NCBI GenBank assembly: GCA_032027145.1
Contig: JAVSMP010000001.1
Coordinates: 1,764,903 to 1,828,902 of the forward strand
Source: Ignavibacterium sp.
GTDB taxonomy: Bacteria; Bacteroidota; Ignavibacteria; Ignavibacteriales; Ignavibacteriaceae
Reading direction: 5' to 3'
DNA: 64,000 nt
The position numbers were made by a program, and so were the translations under genes. The first letter of the stretch is position 1. Each line of letters begins with the position of its first letter. Positions 19,599 to 28,365 of this stretch are shown here, piece after piece. The notes below the pieces were generated by a model. It did no database searches. It saw only the letters and a program-made list of their open reading frames with translations, and was not told where the DNA came from.

Positions 19599-21968
19599 CT
19601 ACTTTAATAACATTAACTTCATACTTTTAAATTGAGCGTTGAAACTTAATCTGGCAATATAAACTCCAGAACTAAGATGAATGCCCGAGCTGTTTGATCC
19701 ATTCCAGTTTACTTTATAACTGCCGGCTGGTTTTTCATCATTAACTAAAGTTGCAATCTCATTTCCCAAAACATCATAAATTTTCAATTGAACAAATTGC
19801 TTACTGGCTATTGCATATTGAATACTGGTTGAAGGATTAAAAGGATTTGGATAAGCATTTAAATAGAATTCAGTTAGAACAACATCATCGTCATCAACAG
19901 ATGTCGGATTATTTGTTGAACCCGGTGTTGGCGTCATAAATACCCAGTTACTTCCTGAATCAATCTGACGTCCGAAAGAAATATCTTTAGTTTGCTCTCC
20001 AAAAGTGATTGAATCAATGATTGAAATTCCATCATTATTAATCAAAGCGACAAATTCCCCATCTTTACTTAATTTAAAGTTTGTATGTATGCCTTGCTGA
20101 GATTGCTGTTCATCGCACCAGATTAATAAATACTCATTCGGATTGATAAATAAATCGGGCTGAGTAAACTTATATTTTGTAAGATTACTTTTTTTATCAG
20201 TTAAATATTTTCCTGTTAATTCAATTGGTGAAGAACTTGAATTATAAATCTCGATCCAATCATCATATTCACCATTTGGATCAGGGATTGTTGTGGAATT
20301 ATCCGCCATAAGTTCATTAATAAATAAATTACCCGAAACATTTTGCTGGGTTCTGATCTCAATTGCTTTTTTTCTCGGATAGACCTGAAATTGATTACCA
20401 TTATCTTTTACATAAATAAAAAAATTACCCGAATTTCCGGCACCGATTGGTGGAATTGTTCCTATCCATCGATCAGATTCTTCTACTTTTTTTGTGTTTG
20501 AAATAGGATTGTAAGACATTGGAAATATCTGAACAGAAGTAGAATCATCATCCTGATAATAAATTAATACTTCATTCAAACCTTCATTATCAAAAGCTGA
20601 TACAACAACATTGATAGAATCATTAGCCCCCGGATATTTTGGTTCATAATCGATATAGTAAACAATTGGTTTAGCATTTTGATAGTTTAGCCAGCCGGGC
20701 AGAAGAGAATTTTTAAGATTTACAAACTGTTTAATTCCAAATTTTACGTGTTGATTGCTGTACCCGGAGGATGAATACGAATTAAAAAAATCATTTGTAT
20801 CAAATCCATAGTCAAGAGTCCGGAATGAATCAGCTATCACTGAACCGGCAATCATATTTTTTAAACTGTCTAAACGATTTTCCCATCGAGAGAGTAAAAA
20901 GACATTTTCTCTGTAAAACTCTAAAAAGTGTGTGTAAAGATTTCGGTACTGAGGCACAAGCATAAATTTTTGTGCCAGCGGGCGATAGCCGTTTACAACT
21001 TTAGGATAATTGTACGGATCAACATCAGTCCAGTTTGTTCCGCTCCAATCAATTCCAAATGTGTTATCGTAATCATAAGGAATAAAATGAAAAATATCTT
21101 TTGAAGGTTCATGATACAAATAATAATTATTCATCAGCGACCAGTAATCATCCCACTCACCCACAAGAATATTTACTGCAAAGTATTTTAGTACTTCCGG
21201 AACTTCAATCAAAGATTCTATTGAATCAGCGAGAGATGTAGTTGGTGTGTTGTTAAGAACGGAAATAAATTTTGACAATTTTGAAAAATCTCCAACATCT
21301 TCATTAGTTTTTAATTCGTAAACAGGTCTTCCATTACTGATTAAATTCTTATAAATATTTGGATCTTCACCAAGGAAGTTTAAATCTGCGGGATAAAGAC
21401 ATTTCCATAAATTTCCTGTATCATCTTCAAAATTTTTAAACAAAAATTCATCATCAATATGCTCAACAGAAATGTATAAACCATAATATATTCCGTTAAT
21501 GTAAACTTCAGCGTGATTGGCTCGGCTTGCCTTCATTCCGATAGTTTGATAATGGTCGAAGCTTAGTTTACTTCTGATAATGGATGGATCATTATGTTCT
21601 CCGTTTAAGTTCAATTTGTCCACACCGTAGAATTCTCTTCCCTGCACAAAAGTATTAAATGAAACTTTAAAGGATTTTTTATATGCGTGTCTGGATGTAT
21701 TTCCTCGTAATCGGAATCCGATATTTTCTACATTCTCGTTAATATATTTGTTTTGAAAATGTAAAGAAGCAACAAACTCCGAATCACTTTCAACATTCTG
21801 ATAAAGCCATTCCAGTGCAGCGGGATCAATTATTATATCAACTCTCGCAACCTGTGTGTCATCATAAAGCTTCCAGCTTTCATCACTTTGTCCTAAAACT
21901 TGATTGGAAAAAAAGATGAGAAGCAAAATTGAGAATTGAACTTTTAGTAATCGTAGAAAAATTGCCAT
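19599..21968 (-). CDS. Secreted CotH-like kinase with lamin-tail and T9SS sorting domains
   Basis: 789 residues: signal peptide (1-26), CotH domain (about 35-440), an Ig-like linker, lamin-tail domain (about 550-680, INELMADNS...DDWIEIYN) and T9SS sorting domain ending KSMKLMLLK. The CotH region has NLNGEHNDPSIIRSKLS, EHIDDEF and the catalytic-loop segment IPYDYDNTFGIDWSG. CotH proteins are atypical protein kinases that phosphorylate secreted or coat proteins. Here it would act outside the cell after T9SS export. Its sorting-domain DNA shares about 100 bases almost identically with the genes at 23615 and 25651. Confidence 0.87.
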   Translation of the reverse strand: MAIFLRLLKVQFSILLLIFFSNQVLGQSDESWKLYDDTQVARVDIIIDPAALEWLYQNVESDSEFVASLHFQNKYINENVENIGFRLRGNTSRHAYKKSFKVSFNTFVQGREFYGVDKLNLNGEHNDPSIIRSKLSFDHYQTIGMKASRANHAEVYINGIYYGLYISVEHIDDEFLFKNFEDDTGNLWKCLYPADLNFLGEDPNIYKNLISNGRPVYELKTNEDVGDFSKLSKFISVLNNTPTTSLADSIESLIEVPEVLKYFAVNILVGEWDDYWSLMNNYYLYHEPSKDIFHFIPYDYDNTFGIDWSGTNWTDVDPYNYPKVVNGYRPLAQKFMLVPQYRNLYTHFLEFYRENVFLLSRWENRLDSLKNMIAGSVIADSFRTLDYGFDTNDFFNSYSSSGYSNQHVKFGIKQFVNLKNSLLPGWLNYQNAKPIVYYIDYEPKYPGANDSINVVVSAFDNEGLNEVLIYYQDDDSTSVQIFPMSYNPISNTKKVEESDRWIGTIPPIGAGNSGNFFIYVKDNGNQFQVYPRKKAIEIRTQQNVSGNLFINELMADNSTTIPDPNGEYDDWIEIYNSSSSPIELTGKYLTDKKSNLTKYKFTQPDLFINPNEYLLIWCDEQQSQQGIHTNFKLSKDGEFVALINNDGISIIDSITFGEQTKDISFGRQIDSGSNWVFMTPTPGSTNNPTSVDDDDVVLTEFYLNAYPNPFNPSTSIQYAIASKQFVQLKIYDVLGNEIATLVNDEKPAGSYKVNWNGSNSSGIHLSSGVYIARLSFNAQFKSMKLMLLK

Positions 21969-22071
21969 TATCTATCCGGTCATTTTATCATTTTCATTAA
22001 TCCAAAGTTCGACAAAAGATTATTAAATTACTACAACAAAAAAAATTAGATAAAAACAAAGTGAGGAAAAA

Positions 22072-23535
22072 ATGAAATCTCTTTTAACTTTGCTTCTTAT
22101 AAATCTTACATTAGCTGCCCAAACCAATCCAGACTTTAATGATTATTTTTCAGATGAAACACTGCGGATAGATTATTTTCACATCGGTGATGCTAAAACA
22201 GAAATTATCACAATTGATAAAATGCACCGTTATGGCACCTGGGCAGGAAGCCTGAATAATTTGATAGATAATTTTAATAACGGCAAATATTATCTGAAAA
22301 TTTATGATTCCAACTCCGGCAGTTTAATCTACTCAAAAGGTTTTGATACATTTTTTGGCGAATATGCTTCAAGCGATGCTGGTATAAATGGAATTCAAAA
22401 AAGTTTTCACGAAACTGCAATAATTCCTTTTCCTAAGAATAAAATTATTTTCGTATTGGAAAAACGTGATGATAAAAATGAACTAAAAGAATTTTTCAGA
22501 ACTGAAATTGATCCAGGCAGCATATATATAATTAAAGATAAGATTGCAAATGAAACGGTTGAAGTTTTTAAACCTGTCTATAACGGCAATCCTCATAACA
22601 AGGTTGATATTGTTATACTTGCTGAAGGTTATTTAAAATCTGAGAAAGAAAAATTTGAAAAAGACCTTAATCGCTTTGTGGATTATTTCTTTGAACAGGA
22701 GCCATACAAATCACAAAGAAGTAATTTTAATATTTACGGAGTTTTTAAGCCATCTGAAGAAAGCGGAACTGATTTACCTGGTGCTGATATTTTTGTGAAT
22801 ACAATTCTTAATACAACTTTCTGGTCGCTTGGCTCTGAAAGATATTTAATGACTGAGGATAATAAAACAATGCACGATTTAGCAGCATTTGTTCCGTACG
22901 ATGCAATCTACATTCAGGTTAATCATTCACGTTATGGCGGCGGCGGAATTTATAATCAATTCTGTACTTATACTACTGATAATCAGTTTGCAAAGTATTT
23001 ATTTACTCACGAGTTCGGGCATTCGTTTAGCGGATTAGCTGATGAGTATTATACTTCCGATGTTGCTTATAATGATTTCTTTAAACCAACAATTGAACCG
23101 GTTGAACCAAATATTACTGCTTTGTTAGATCCAAAAAATGTAAAATGGAAAGAATATTTAACTGAAGGAATTGAAATTCCTACTCCCTGGGAGAAAAAAG
23201 AATTTGATGCTTTTAGTTATGAATGGCTGAAAGAAAGAAACAGGTTAAACAGTTATGTAGCTGAATTAAAAAAGAATCGTGCACCGGAAAGTCAAATAAA
23301 TGCTGCCGAAGAAGAATATGCAATGAAAGATAAGAGACAATCGGAAAAAGTTGATAAATATTTGATGAGCAGTAAGTACTGGAACAAAGTAGGAGCGTTT
23401 GAAGGTGCAGGATATGTTGCAAACGGGATGTACAGACCAATGCTTGATTGTATAATGTTTTCCAAAGGTGATAAGCCATTCTGTAAAGTTTGTGAAGAAG
23501 CGATTAAAAAAGTTATTAAGAGTTATACGGATTAA
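22072..23535 (+). CDS. Secreted M64-family (IgA-peptidase-like) metallopeptidase
   Basis: 487 residues with signal peptide ending LAAQ. The N-terminal beta domain (to about 165) is followed by the M64 peptidase domain: VDIVILAEGYL, then the zinc site HEFGHSFSGLADEYY (H313, E314, H317). There is a Cys-rich end (C-IMFSKGDKPFC-KVC). M64 members include a Clostridium IgA protease, but most are of unknown substrate. It lacks a T9SS tail, so it is probably periplasmic or released by another route. GAGG precedes the start. Confidence 0.88.
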   Translation: MKSLLTLLLINLTLAAQTNPDFNDYFSDETLRIDYFHIGDAKTEIITIDKMHRYGTWAGSLNNLIDNFNNGKYYLKIYDSNSGSLIYSKGFDTFFGEYASSDAGINGIQKSFHETAIIPFPKNKIIFVLEKRDDKNELKEFFRTEIDPGSIYIIKDKIANETVEVFKPVYNGNPHNKVDIVILAEGYLKSEKEKFEKDLNRFVDYFFEQEPYKSQRSNFNIYGVFKPSEESGTDLPGADIFVNTILNTTFWSLGSERYLMTEDNKTMHDLAAFVPYDAIYIQVNHSRYGGGGIYNQFCTYTTDNQFAKYLFTHEFGHSFSGLADEYYTSDVAYNDFFKPTIEPVEPNITALLDPKNVKWKEYLTEGIEIPTPWEKKEFDAFSYEWLKERNRLNSYVAELKKNRAPESQINAAEEEYAMKDKRQSEKVDKYLMSSKYWNKVGAFEGAGYVANGMYRPMLDCIMFSKGDKPFCKVCEEAIKKVIKSYTD

Positions 23536-23561
23536 TTCTTTTCCCAAGTGATATTGTTTTA

Positions 23562-24187
23562 CAAATAAACCTTCGGGGTTTTAAAAATCCCCGAAGGTTT
23601 AAGATTACCAAGGGTTACTTGATTAAAACCATTTTTCTTGTTTGAATAAAATCTCCAGCTTTTAGTTGATAATAATAAATCCCAGATGAAAGATGAGAAG
23701 CATTAAAATCAAATTTATGAATTCCTGCTGACTTCTCTTCATTAACCAAAGTTGCAATCTCATTTCCCAAAACATCATAAATTTTCAACTGAACAAATTG
23801 CTTACTGGCTATTGCATATTGAATACTGGTTGATGGATTGAAAGGATTAGGAAAATTCTGTTCTAAAGAAAACTTTGCAGGCGGAAGGATTTCCGCTTCA
23901 ACAATATTTGAGTATTCATAAGTGCCGTCAAAATCTATTTGCTTTAGTCTGTATAGATATTTACCGACAGAAAGATTTTCATCTTTGTAAGAATAAGATT
24001 TAGTTTTTGTTGTTGTTCCATTTCCATTAACGAATCCAATACTTTTCCATTCTTCACTACTTTCGTTTTTCATCTCTCGTCTTTCAATTTGGAAACCAGA
24101 GTTATTAGTTTCGGTTGCAGTGCTCCAGTTTAATGTAACATCATCATCAACAACAAAAGAAGAGAAGGCAAGAAGTTCTACCGGAAC
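23562..24187. repeat. 626-bp duplicated 3' block, copy A
   Basis: From CAAATAAACC (23562) to CCGGAAC (24187) the sequence equals 25598-26223 base for base at a fixed offset of 2036, apart from three differences I can find by eye. It contains the hairpin, the stop codon, the T9SS sorting domain and the preceding VELL..DDDVTLNW domain. Confidence 0.9.
23567..23600. terminator. 12-bp-stem hairpin, bidirectional terminator candidate (copy 1)
   Basis: AAACCTTCGGGG (23567-23578) pairs perfectly with CCCCGAAGGTTT (23589-23600), with a 10-nt loop. It lies between the convergent M64 gene and the T9SS gene. The T-run is short on both sides, so termination efficiency is uncertain. The identical hairpin recurs at 25603-25636. 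Confidence 0.6.
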
Positions 24188-25345
24188 GACAGATGGAACA
24201 TAAGCAGTAGCTTCGTTACTCCAATTAGATCGGAAGTTGCCTCCTGGTCCTTCTCGAATTTGTATTCTATAAGTATATATGCTATCTAACTGAACAGTTA
24301 AATCTTCAAAAGAAAAAACATTTGGTCCAACCCAAGCAATTTGATAGTAATTTGTTGGGCTATTAGGAAGCCCGTTCTTTCTTTGAATAACATATCCCCA
24401 GCTTGGGTTGATAGTAGTTCCAGGATTCCAACTTAAAATTACTTTTTGCGTATTGGTATCAGAATTGGCACAGATTTGTGCTGGAGGTGTAGGAATTGTG
24501 AGAGGAGAATTTAATAAAAAATTATCTACATACCAGAATCCTGCAGAATTTGGAATTGTATCTATACAATAAAATGCAAGTTTAACATAGTTTTCATTAG
24601 GAACAATAATTAATGCTTGTGTGGCAGGAACATCTTCAGTTATTTCCTGTTGCCATATCGGCAGCCAGGATATTCCTTCATCAAACGAGTATGCTAATCC
24701 AACTAAAAATTCTCCAGATTGCCAGTCTAAACTATAGTTTAAATCTATAGCATTAAGAGAAGGACTAAGATCAAAAAAACTGTTAAGAATTAAATATGAA
24801 GTATCACTAATAACCGATGGATTATGAAAGCTCAGTTCAGGTGCTTGACCGCCAGCAAAATTTGTATTTGAAATATTCCAAACAGCACCTTGGGTTTGTA
24901 AAATAGTATAATTGGACAAATCGCCATAAAAATAATCTCCCCAGTAATTTAAATATGGTCCCTGTGATATAAAGTACCAAACAGGTCCGGCAGTAAAACC
25001 AAATGAATTATATTCTACAACACGCCAATAATATTTTGTATGTACATCAATTATTCCGAAAACTTCTAAAGAAAGTGAACTATATACTTTTGATGAATCT
25101 ATTCCACTAAGTATTTTTACAGAAGGATCAAGATTTATTACTAGATTTGAATCCTGGCTAATATATACATCATTGTATATAAGATTTGTGGGATTTTGCC
25201 AGTATAAAATATGTGCCAATTGACCATTGTGATATGAGATATGTCTTGCACCAGGTGCAGTCATAGGATTAAACGGCGGATCGGGAGCCTGAGCATAAAC
25301 CAAAAGAGGCAAAACACCTAAAATGAGAATCATAAATCTTTTCAT
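23615..25345 (-). CDS. T9SS-exported protein with fibronectin-like regions
   Basis: About 576 residues from the chosen start. Signal peptide MKRFMILILGVLPLLVYAQ. N-terminal beta-rich domains contain a fibronectin-type stretch (VILSWNPGT, YTYRIQIREG). The widely shared domain VPVELLAFSSFVVDDDVTLNW follows, then a sorting domain with SLEQNFPNPFNPSTS. No enzyme motif is visible. The start at 25345 is preferred over 25384 because GGAG lies five bases before it and the signal peptide begins there. The 3' 570 bases are nearly identical to those of the gene at 25651. Confidence 0.8.
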   Translation of the reverse strand: MKRFMILILGVLPLLVYAQAPDPPFNPMTAPGARHISYHNGQLAHILYWQNPTNLIYNDVYISQDSNLVINLDPSVKILSGIDSSKVYSSLSLEVFGIIDVHTKYYWRVVEYNSFGFTAGPVWYFISQGPYLNYWGDYFYGDLSNYTILQTQGAVWNISNTNFAGGQAPELSFHNPSVISDTSYLILNSFFDLSPSLNAIDLNYSLDWQSGEFLVGLAYSFDEGISWLPIWQQEITEDVPATQALIIVPNENYVKLAFYCIDTIPNSAGFWYVDNFLLNSPLTIPTPPAQICANSDTNTQKVILSWNPGTTINPSWGYVIQRKNGLPNSPTNYYQIAWVGPNVFSFEDLTVQLDSIYTYRIQIREGPGGNFRSNWSNEATAYVPSVVPVELLAFSSFVVDDDVTLNWSTATETNNSGFQIERREMKNESSEEWKSIGFVNGNGTTTKTKSYSYKDENLSVGKYLYRLKQIDFDGTYEYSNIVEAEILPPAKFSLEQNFPNPFNPSTSIQYAIASKQFVQLKIYDVLGNEIATLVNEEKSAGIHKFDFNASHLSSGIYYYQLKAGDFIQTRKMVLIK

Positions 25346-25650
25346 TTTTACTCCGTTATATTTAAAGTTTAAGTAACTGACCACATGAGACTAAATTTGT
25401 CAGACAAATTCAGAAATCTCCAATGGAAAAAAATAAAAACAATGATGCCAACAGAACTAAACGTCTTGAGTCCAAATAGAGCATGTAAGATAATTTGTTT
25501 AAATGAACTTTTAAGTTTAAGAACATTTATTAATTTCTGATTAAGAATATTAAACTTCAGTAAAAGTATTTTATTTAACTCAAAGAATTAAAACCTGCAA
25601 ATAAACCTTCGGGGTTTTAAAAATCCCCGAAGGTTTAAGATTACCAAAGG
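25346..25650. other. Intergenic region with duplicated hairpin
   Basis: Positions 25346-25597 are AT-rich with no ORF or recognised element apart from the ribosome binding site of the gene at 23615. Positions 25598-25650 belong to copy B of the duplicated block and include the hairpin. Confidence 0.5.
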
Positions 25651-26223
25651 TTACTTAATTAAAACCATTTTTCTTGTTTGAATAAAATCTCCAGCTTTTA
25701 GTTGATAATAATAAATCCCAGATGAAAGATGAGAAGCATTAAAATCAAATTTATGAATTCCTGCTGACTTCTCTTCATTAACCAAAGTTGCAATCTCATT
25801 TCCCAAAACATCATAAATTTTCAACTGAACAAATTGCTTACTGGCTATTGCATATTGAATACTGGTTGATGGATTGAAAGGATTAGGAAAATTCTGTTCT
25901 AAAGAAAACTTTGCAGGCGGAAGGATTTCCGCTTCAACAATATTTGAGTATTCATAAGTGCCGTCAAAATCTATTTGCTTTAGTCTGTATAGATATTTAC
26001 CGACAGAAAGATTTTCATCTTTGTAAGAATAAGATTTAGTTTTTGTTGTTGTTCCATTTCCATTAACGAATCCAATACTTTTCCATTCTTCACTACTTTC
26101 GTTTTTCATCTCTCGTCTTTCAATTTGGAAACCAGAGTTATTAGTTTCGGTTGCAGTGCTCCAGTTTAATGTAACATCATCATCAACAACAAAAGAAGAG
26201 AAGGAAAGAAGTTCTACCGGAAC
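25598..26223. repeat. 626-bp duplicated 3' block, copy B
   Basis: Near-perfect copy of 23562-24187; see that entry. The visible differences are AGG/AAG near the stop codon, TTGATT/TTAATT, and GGCAAG/GGAAAG. The last one changes A to S in VELL[A/S]F. Confidence 0.9.
25603..25636 (-). terminator. 12-bp-stem hairpin (copy 2)
   Basis: Identical to the hairpin at 23567-23600, 15 bases downstream of the stop of the YCF48-like gene. It is a probable transcript end or stabiliser for that gene. Confidence 0.6.
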
Positions 26224-28062
26224 ATTAGCAGGCTGATCATATTTTAAAATAACCCCGCTATTGCCAACAATCCATGCGTGTGCAGCATCTGTCATATAAA
26301 TATCTGAAAATGTAGATATAGTGTAGCGAGGTTCTAAAGTCCAGTTAGCACCGCCATCTGTGGAAATATACACATAACCACTGGCACAAGCAGTCATTCC
26401 GATAGTACCTAATACGGGTGATTCAACAAAATGAATTCCCCAGACTGTGTTTCCGGGAGGAGTTGCTGCCGGCTGCCAATTTATTCCGCCGTTAGTTGTG
26501 TAATATGTATTTCCTCCTGTTCCAGCTGCTATACCTCGCTGACGATCAATAAATGAAATTCCATAAGTTCCAAGACCTCCGACTGAAAGTTGCTGCTGCC
26601 AGGTTAATCCTCCATCTGTTGTTCTTGAAATTCTTTCGCCTGTTCCGGCAACCCATCCATAAAGCGAATCTACCATATCCATATCCCAGGGATTATAGCT
26701 TGAAATAGTTGAAATGATAGACCAGCTAAATCCGCCGTCAGTTGATTTAGCAACAGTGCCATTATATGCTGCTACAATTCCGAAGTTATCATTAATAAAA
26801 TCAATTGCCAGAATATCTGAGTTGGTACCTGTTATTCCTGTAGCAACAAGATTCCAGTTATTACCGCCGTCAGTTGTTACAATCACATTGCCGCCATCAC
26901 ACCCTGCAATTGCATGATTTGGTGAAGGTGCCACAACTTCGTTTATATCTCCGGTAAATGGAGAAACCTGCTGCATCCATGTTAGTCCTCCATTAGTTGT
27001 CTTAGCCACAAAATTTGTTCCGACAACATAACCATTTGAAGTATCGGCAAAACTTACATCTTTTAAACTTGATGTAGTAAATCTATAACCAAGCTCGCTC
27101 CAGGTTGCACCACCATCAGTTGATTTAAATAAATAACCACTAGTGCCTGACAGATATACTGCATTGTCAGAACCAAATCGCACTGAATAAAACGTTATTC
27201 CAGCAGGGAATCCTCCAACAGGACTCCAGGTATTGCCGCTATTTGTGGTTCGTAAAACAGTGCTCGATGCGCCGCAAGCAAGTCCATTAACAAATGAATC
27301 ATCAAAATCCACAGACCAAAGTTGATTAGTAGTACCGCCATCATAAACTGATGTCCATGTTAAACCAGCGTTACTTGTTTTTGCAATTCTGTTTCTATTA
27401 CCGACAATAAAACCAATAAGACCTGAACCGGTTGGAGGGAAATAAATTCCACGATAATCTGTTGAAGTACCATATATCATTGGTATTAAATTCCATGTAT
27501 TTCCACCATCAGAAGATTTTAAAACAGCATCAGAGCTTCCAACAACATAAACATTATTTACGTCAGTAGAATAAACTCCATACAGAGTTTTGGAAGTTAC
27601 AGATGTATTTGTTTGTGAGAACCAGTTATCCCCGCCGTTGGTTGTTTTTATAATAAACCCATTAAACCCAACAGACCAACCAATATTCTGATCAATAAAG
27701 AAGATATCATACTTAGTTGTGTCAGGTGCGTTGCTGAGCCAAGTCCATGTTAAACCGCCATCAGTAGTTTTATGAAGACGCTCCACAAAGGCACCGGCAG
27801 CCCAGCCAAGATTATCATTAAGAAAATAACAACTTCTATAAATTCCCTGACCACCAATTTGAAGAACATGCCATGTTTGTCCGCCATCATGTGTAAAGAC
27901 TGCTTCACTCTGTGGAGTAACAGTATAAAATCTGTCAGCCGAGGGAGCTGAACCAACATATAATGCATTTGGTGTGGGATAAGGATTCATCACTCTCCAT
28001 TGAGATAGTGATGGGTAAGTAAAAACCAGGAGTGTAATTGTTATAGTTAAAATTTTTTTCAT
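25651..28062 (-). CDS. T9SS-exported YCF48/BNR beta-propeller protein
   Basis: 803 residues. Signal peptide ends near YPSLSQ. About twelve repeats of the Asp-box type follow (KTTDGGLTWTW, KSSDGGNTWN, KSTDGGATWS, RTTDGGLTWQ), with the YCF48-like pattern 'GWaaG..G.i.kTtdGG.tW', forming one or two propellers (about 20-610). The shared VELLSFSSFVVDDDV domain and a sorting domain ending RKMVLIK complete it. No catalytic residues can be named; binding or structural roles are likely. GAGG lies before the ATG. Confidence 0.85.
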   Translation of the reverse strand: MKKILTITITLLVFTYPSLSQWRVMNPYPTPNALYVGSAPSADRFYTVTPQSEAVFTHDGGQTWHVLQIGGQGIYRSCYFLNDNLGWAAGAFVERLHKTTDGGLTWTWLSNAPDTTKYDIFFIDQNIGWSVGFNGFIIKTTNGGDNWFSQTNTSVTSKTLYGVYSTDVNNVYVVGSSDAVLKSSDGGNTWNLIPMIYGTSTDYRGIYFPPTGSGLIGFIVGNRNRIAKTSNAGLTWTSVYDGGTTNQLWSVDFDDSFVNGLACGASSTVLRTTNSGNTWSPVGGFPAGITFYSVRFGSDNAVYLSGTSGYLFKSTDGGATWSELGYRFTTSSLKDVSFADTSNGYVVGTNFVAKTTNGGLTWMQQVSPFTGDINEVVAPSPNHAIAGCDGGNVIVTTDGGNNWNLVATGITGTNSDILAIDFINDNFGIVAAYNGTVAKSTDGGFSWSIISTISSYNPWDMDMVDSLYGWVAGTGERISRTTDGGLTWQQQLSVGGLGTYGISFIDRQRGIAAGTGGNTYYTTNGGINWQPAATPPGNTVWGIHFVESPVLGTIGMTACASGYVYISTDGGANWTLEPRYTISTFSDIYMTDAAHAWIVGNSGVILKYDQPANVPVELLSFSSFVVDDDVTLNWSTATETNNSGFQIERREMKNESSEEWKSIGFVNGNGTTTKTKSYSYKDENLSVGKYLYRLKQIDFDGTYEYSNIVEAEILPPAKFSLEQNFPNPFNPSTSIQYAIASKQFVQLKIYDVLGNEIATLVNEEKSAGIHKFDFNASHLSSGIYYYQLKAGDFIQTRKMVLIK

Positions 28063-28365
28063 GGTGTACCTCTTTTTTATTTACAATTACTTAAGTTTTT
28101 CTACGGTCATTTGATATTATTTAATAAAATCTGAACTAACATAATTTTTATAACGCCATTGGCTACATTTTCTAAGTTGAAAACATTGAAAGTAAATGAT
28201 TCTGGAACTAAGTCAGAAAAGAAGATGTTCACTTTTTCATATTGATAGCCTTGCTGAATAGTTAATTTAAATAAAGCAAACTTAGAATCTAATGTCAAGC
28301 GATTGCAATATTTTATTATGAAAACAAAACTTGAAATTGCAAAGATCTATTTAGATTACTAAAGG
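28063..28365. other. Intergenic region with an orphan copy of the amn 5' end
   Basis: Positions 28063-28314 are AT-rich, with the leader of the YCF48-like gene and nothing else I can name. Positions 28315-28343 repeat the first bases of the AMP nucleosidase gene (29627-29655) over 29 identical bases and run into TAA after 14 codons. From about 28352 the sequence resembles the 3' block of the neighbouring T9SS genes. Confidence 0.6.
28315..28343 (+). repeat. 29-bp direct repeat, left copy
   Basis: Identical to 29627-29655: ATTATGAAAACAAAAC, then TTGAAATTGCAAA. Together the two copies flank the T9SS gene at 28366-29505. Confidence 0.9.

Noticed and set aside
23562-26223. Duplicated 626-bp blocks as a composite transposon
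   Set aside because: The blocks are direct, lie within coding sequence, carry no transposase and coincide with the sorting domain, so gene conversion or domain shuffling explains them better.
28107-28298. 63-codon minus-strand frame in the intergenic region
   Set aside because: No recognisable family, no clear ribosome binding site, low-complexity AT-rich sequence. It could be a gene remnant but I cannot support it.
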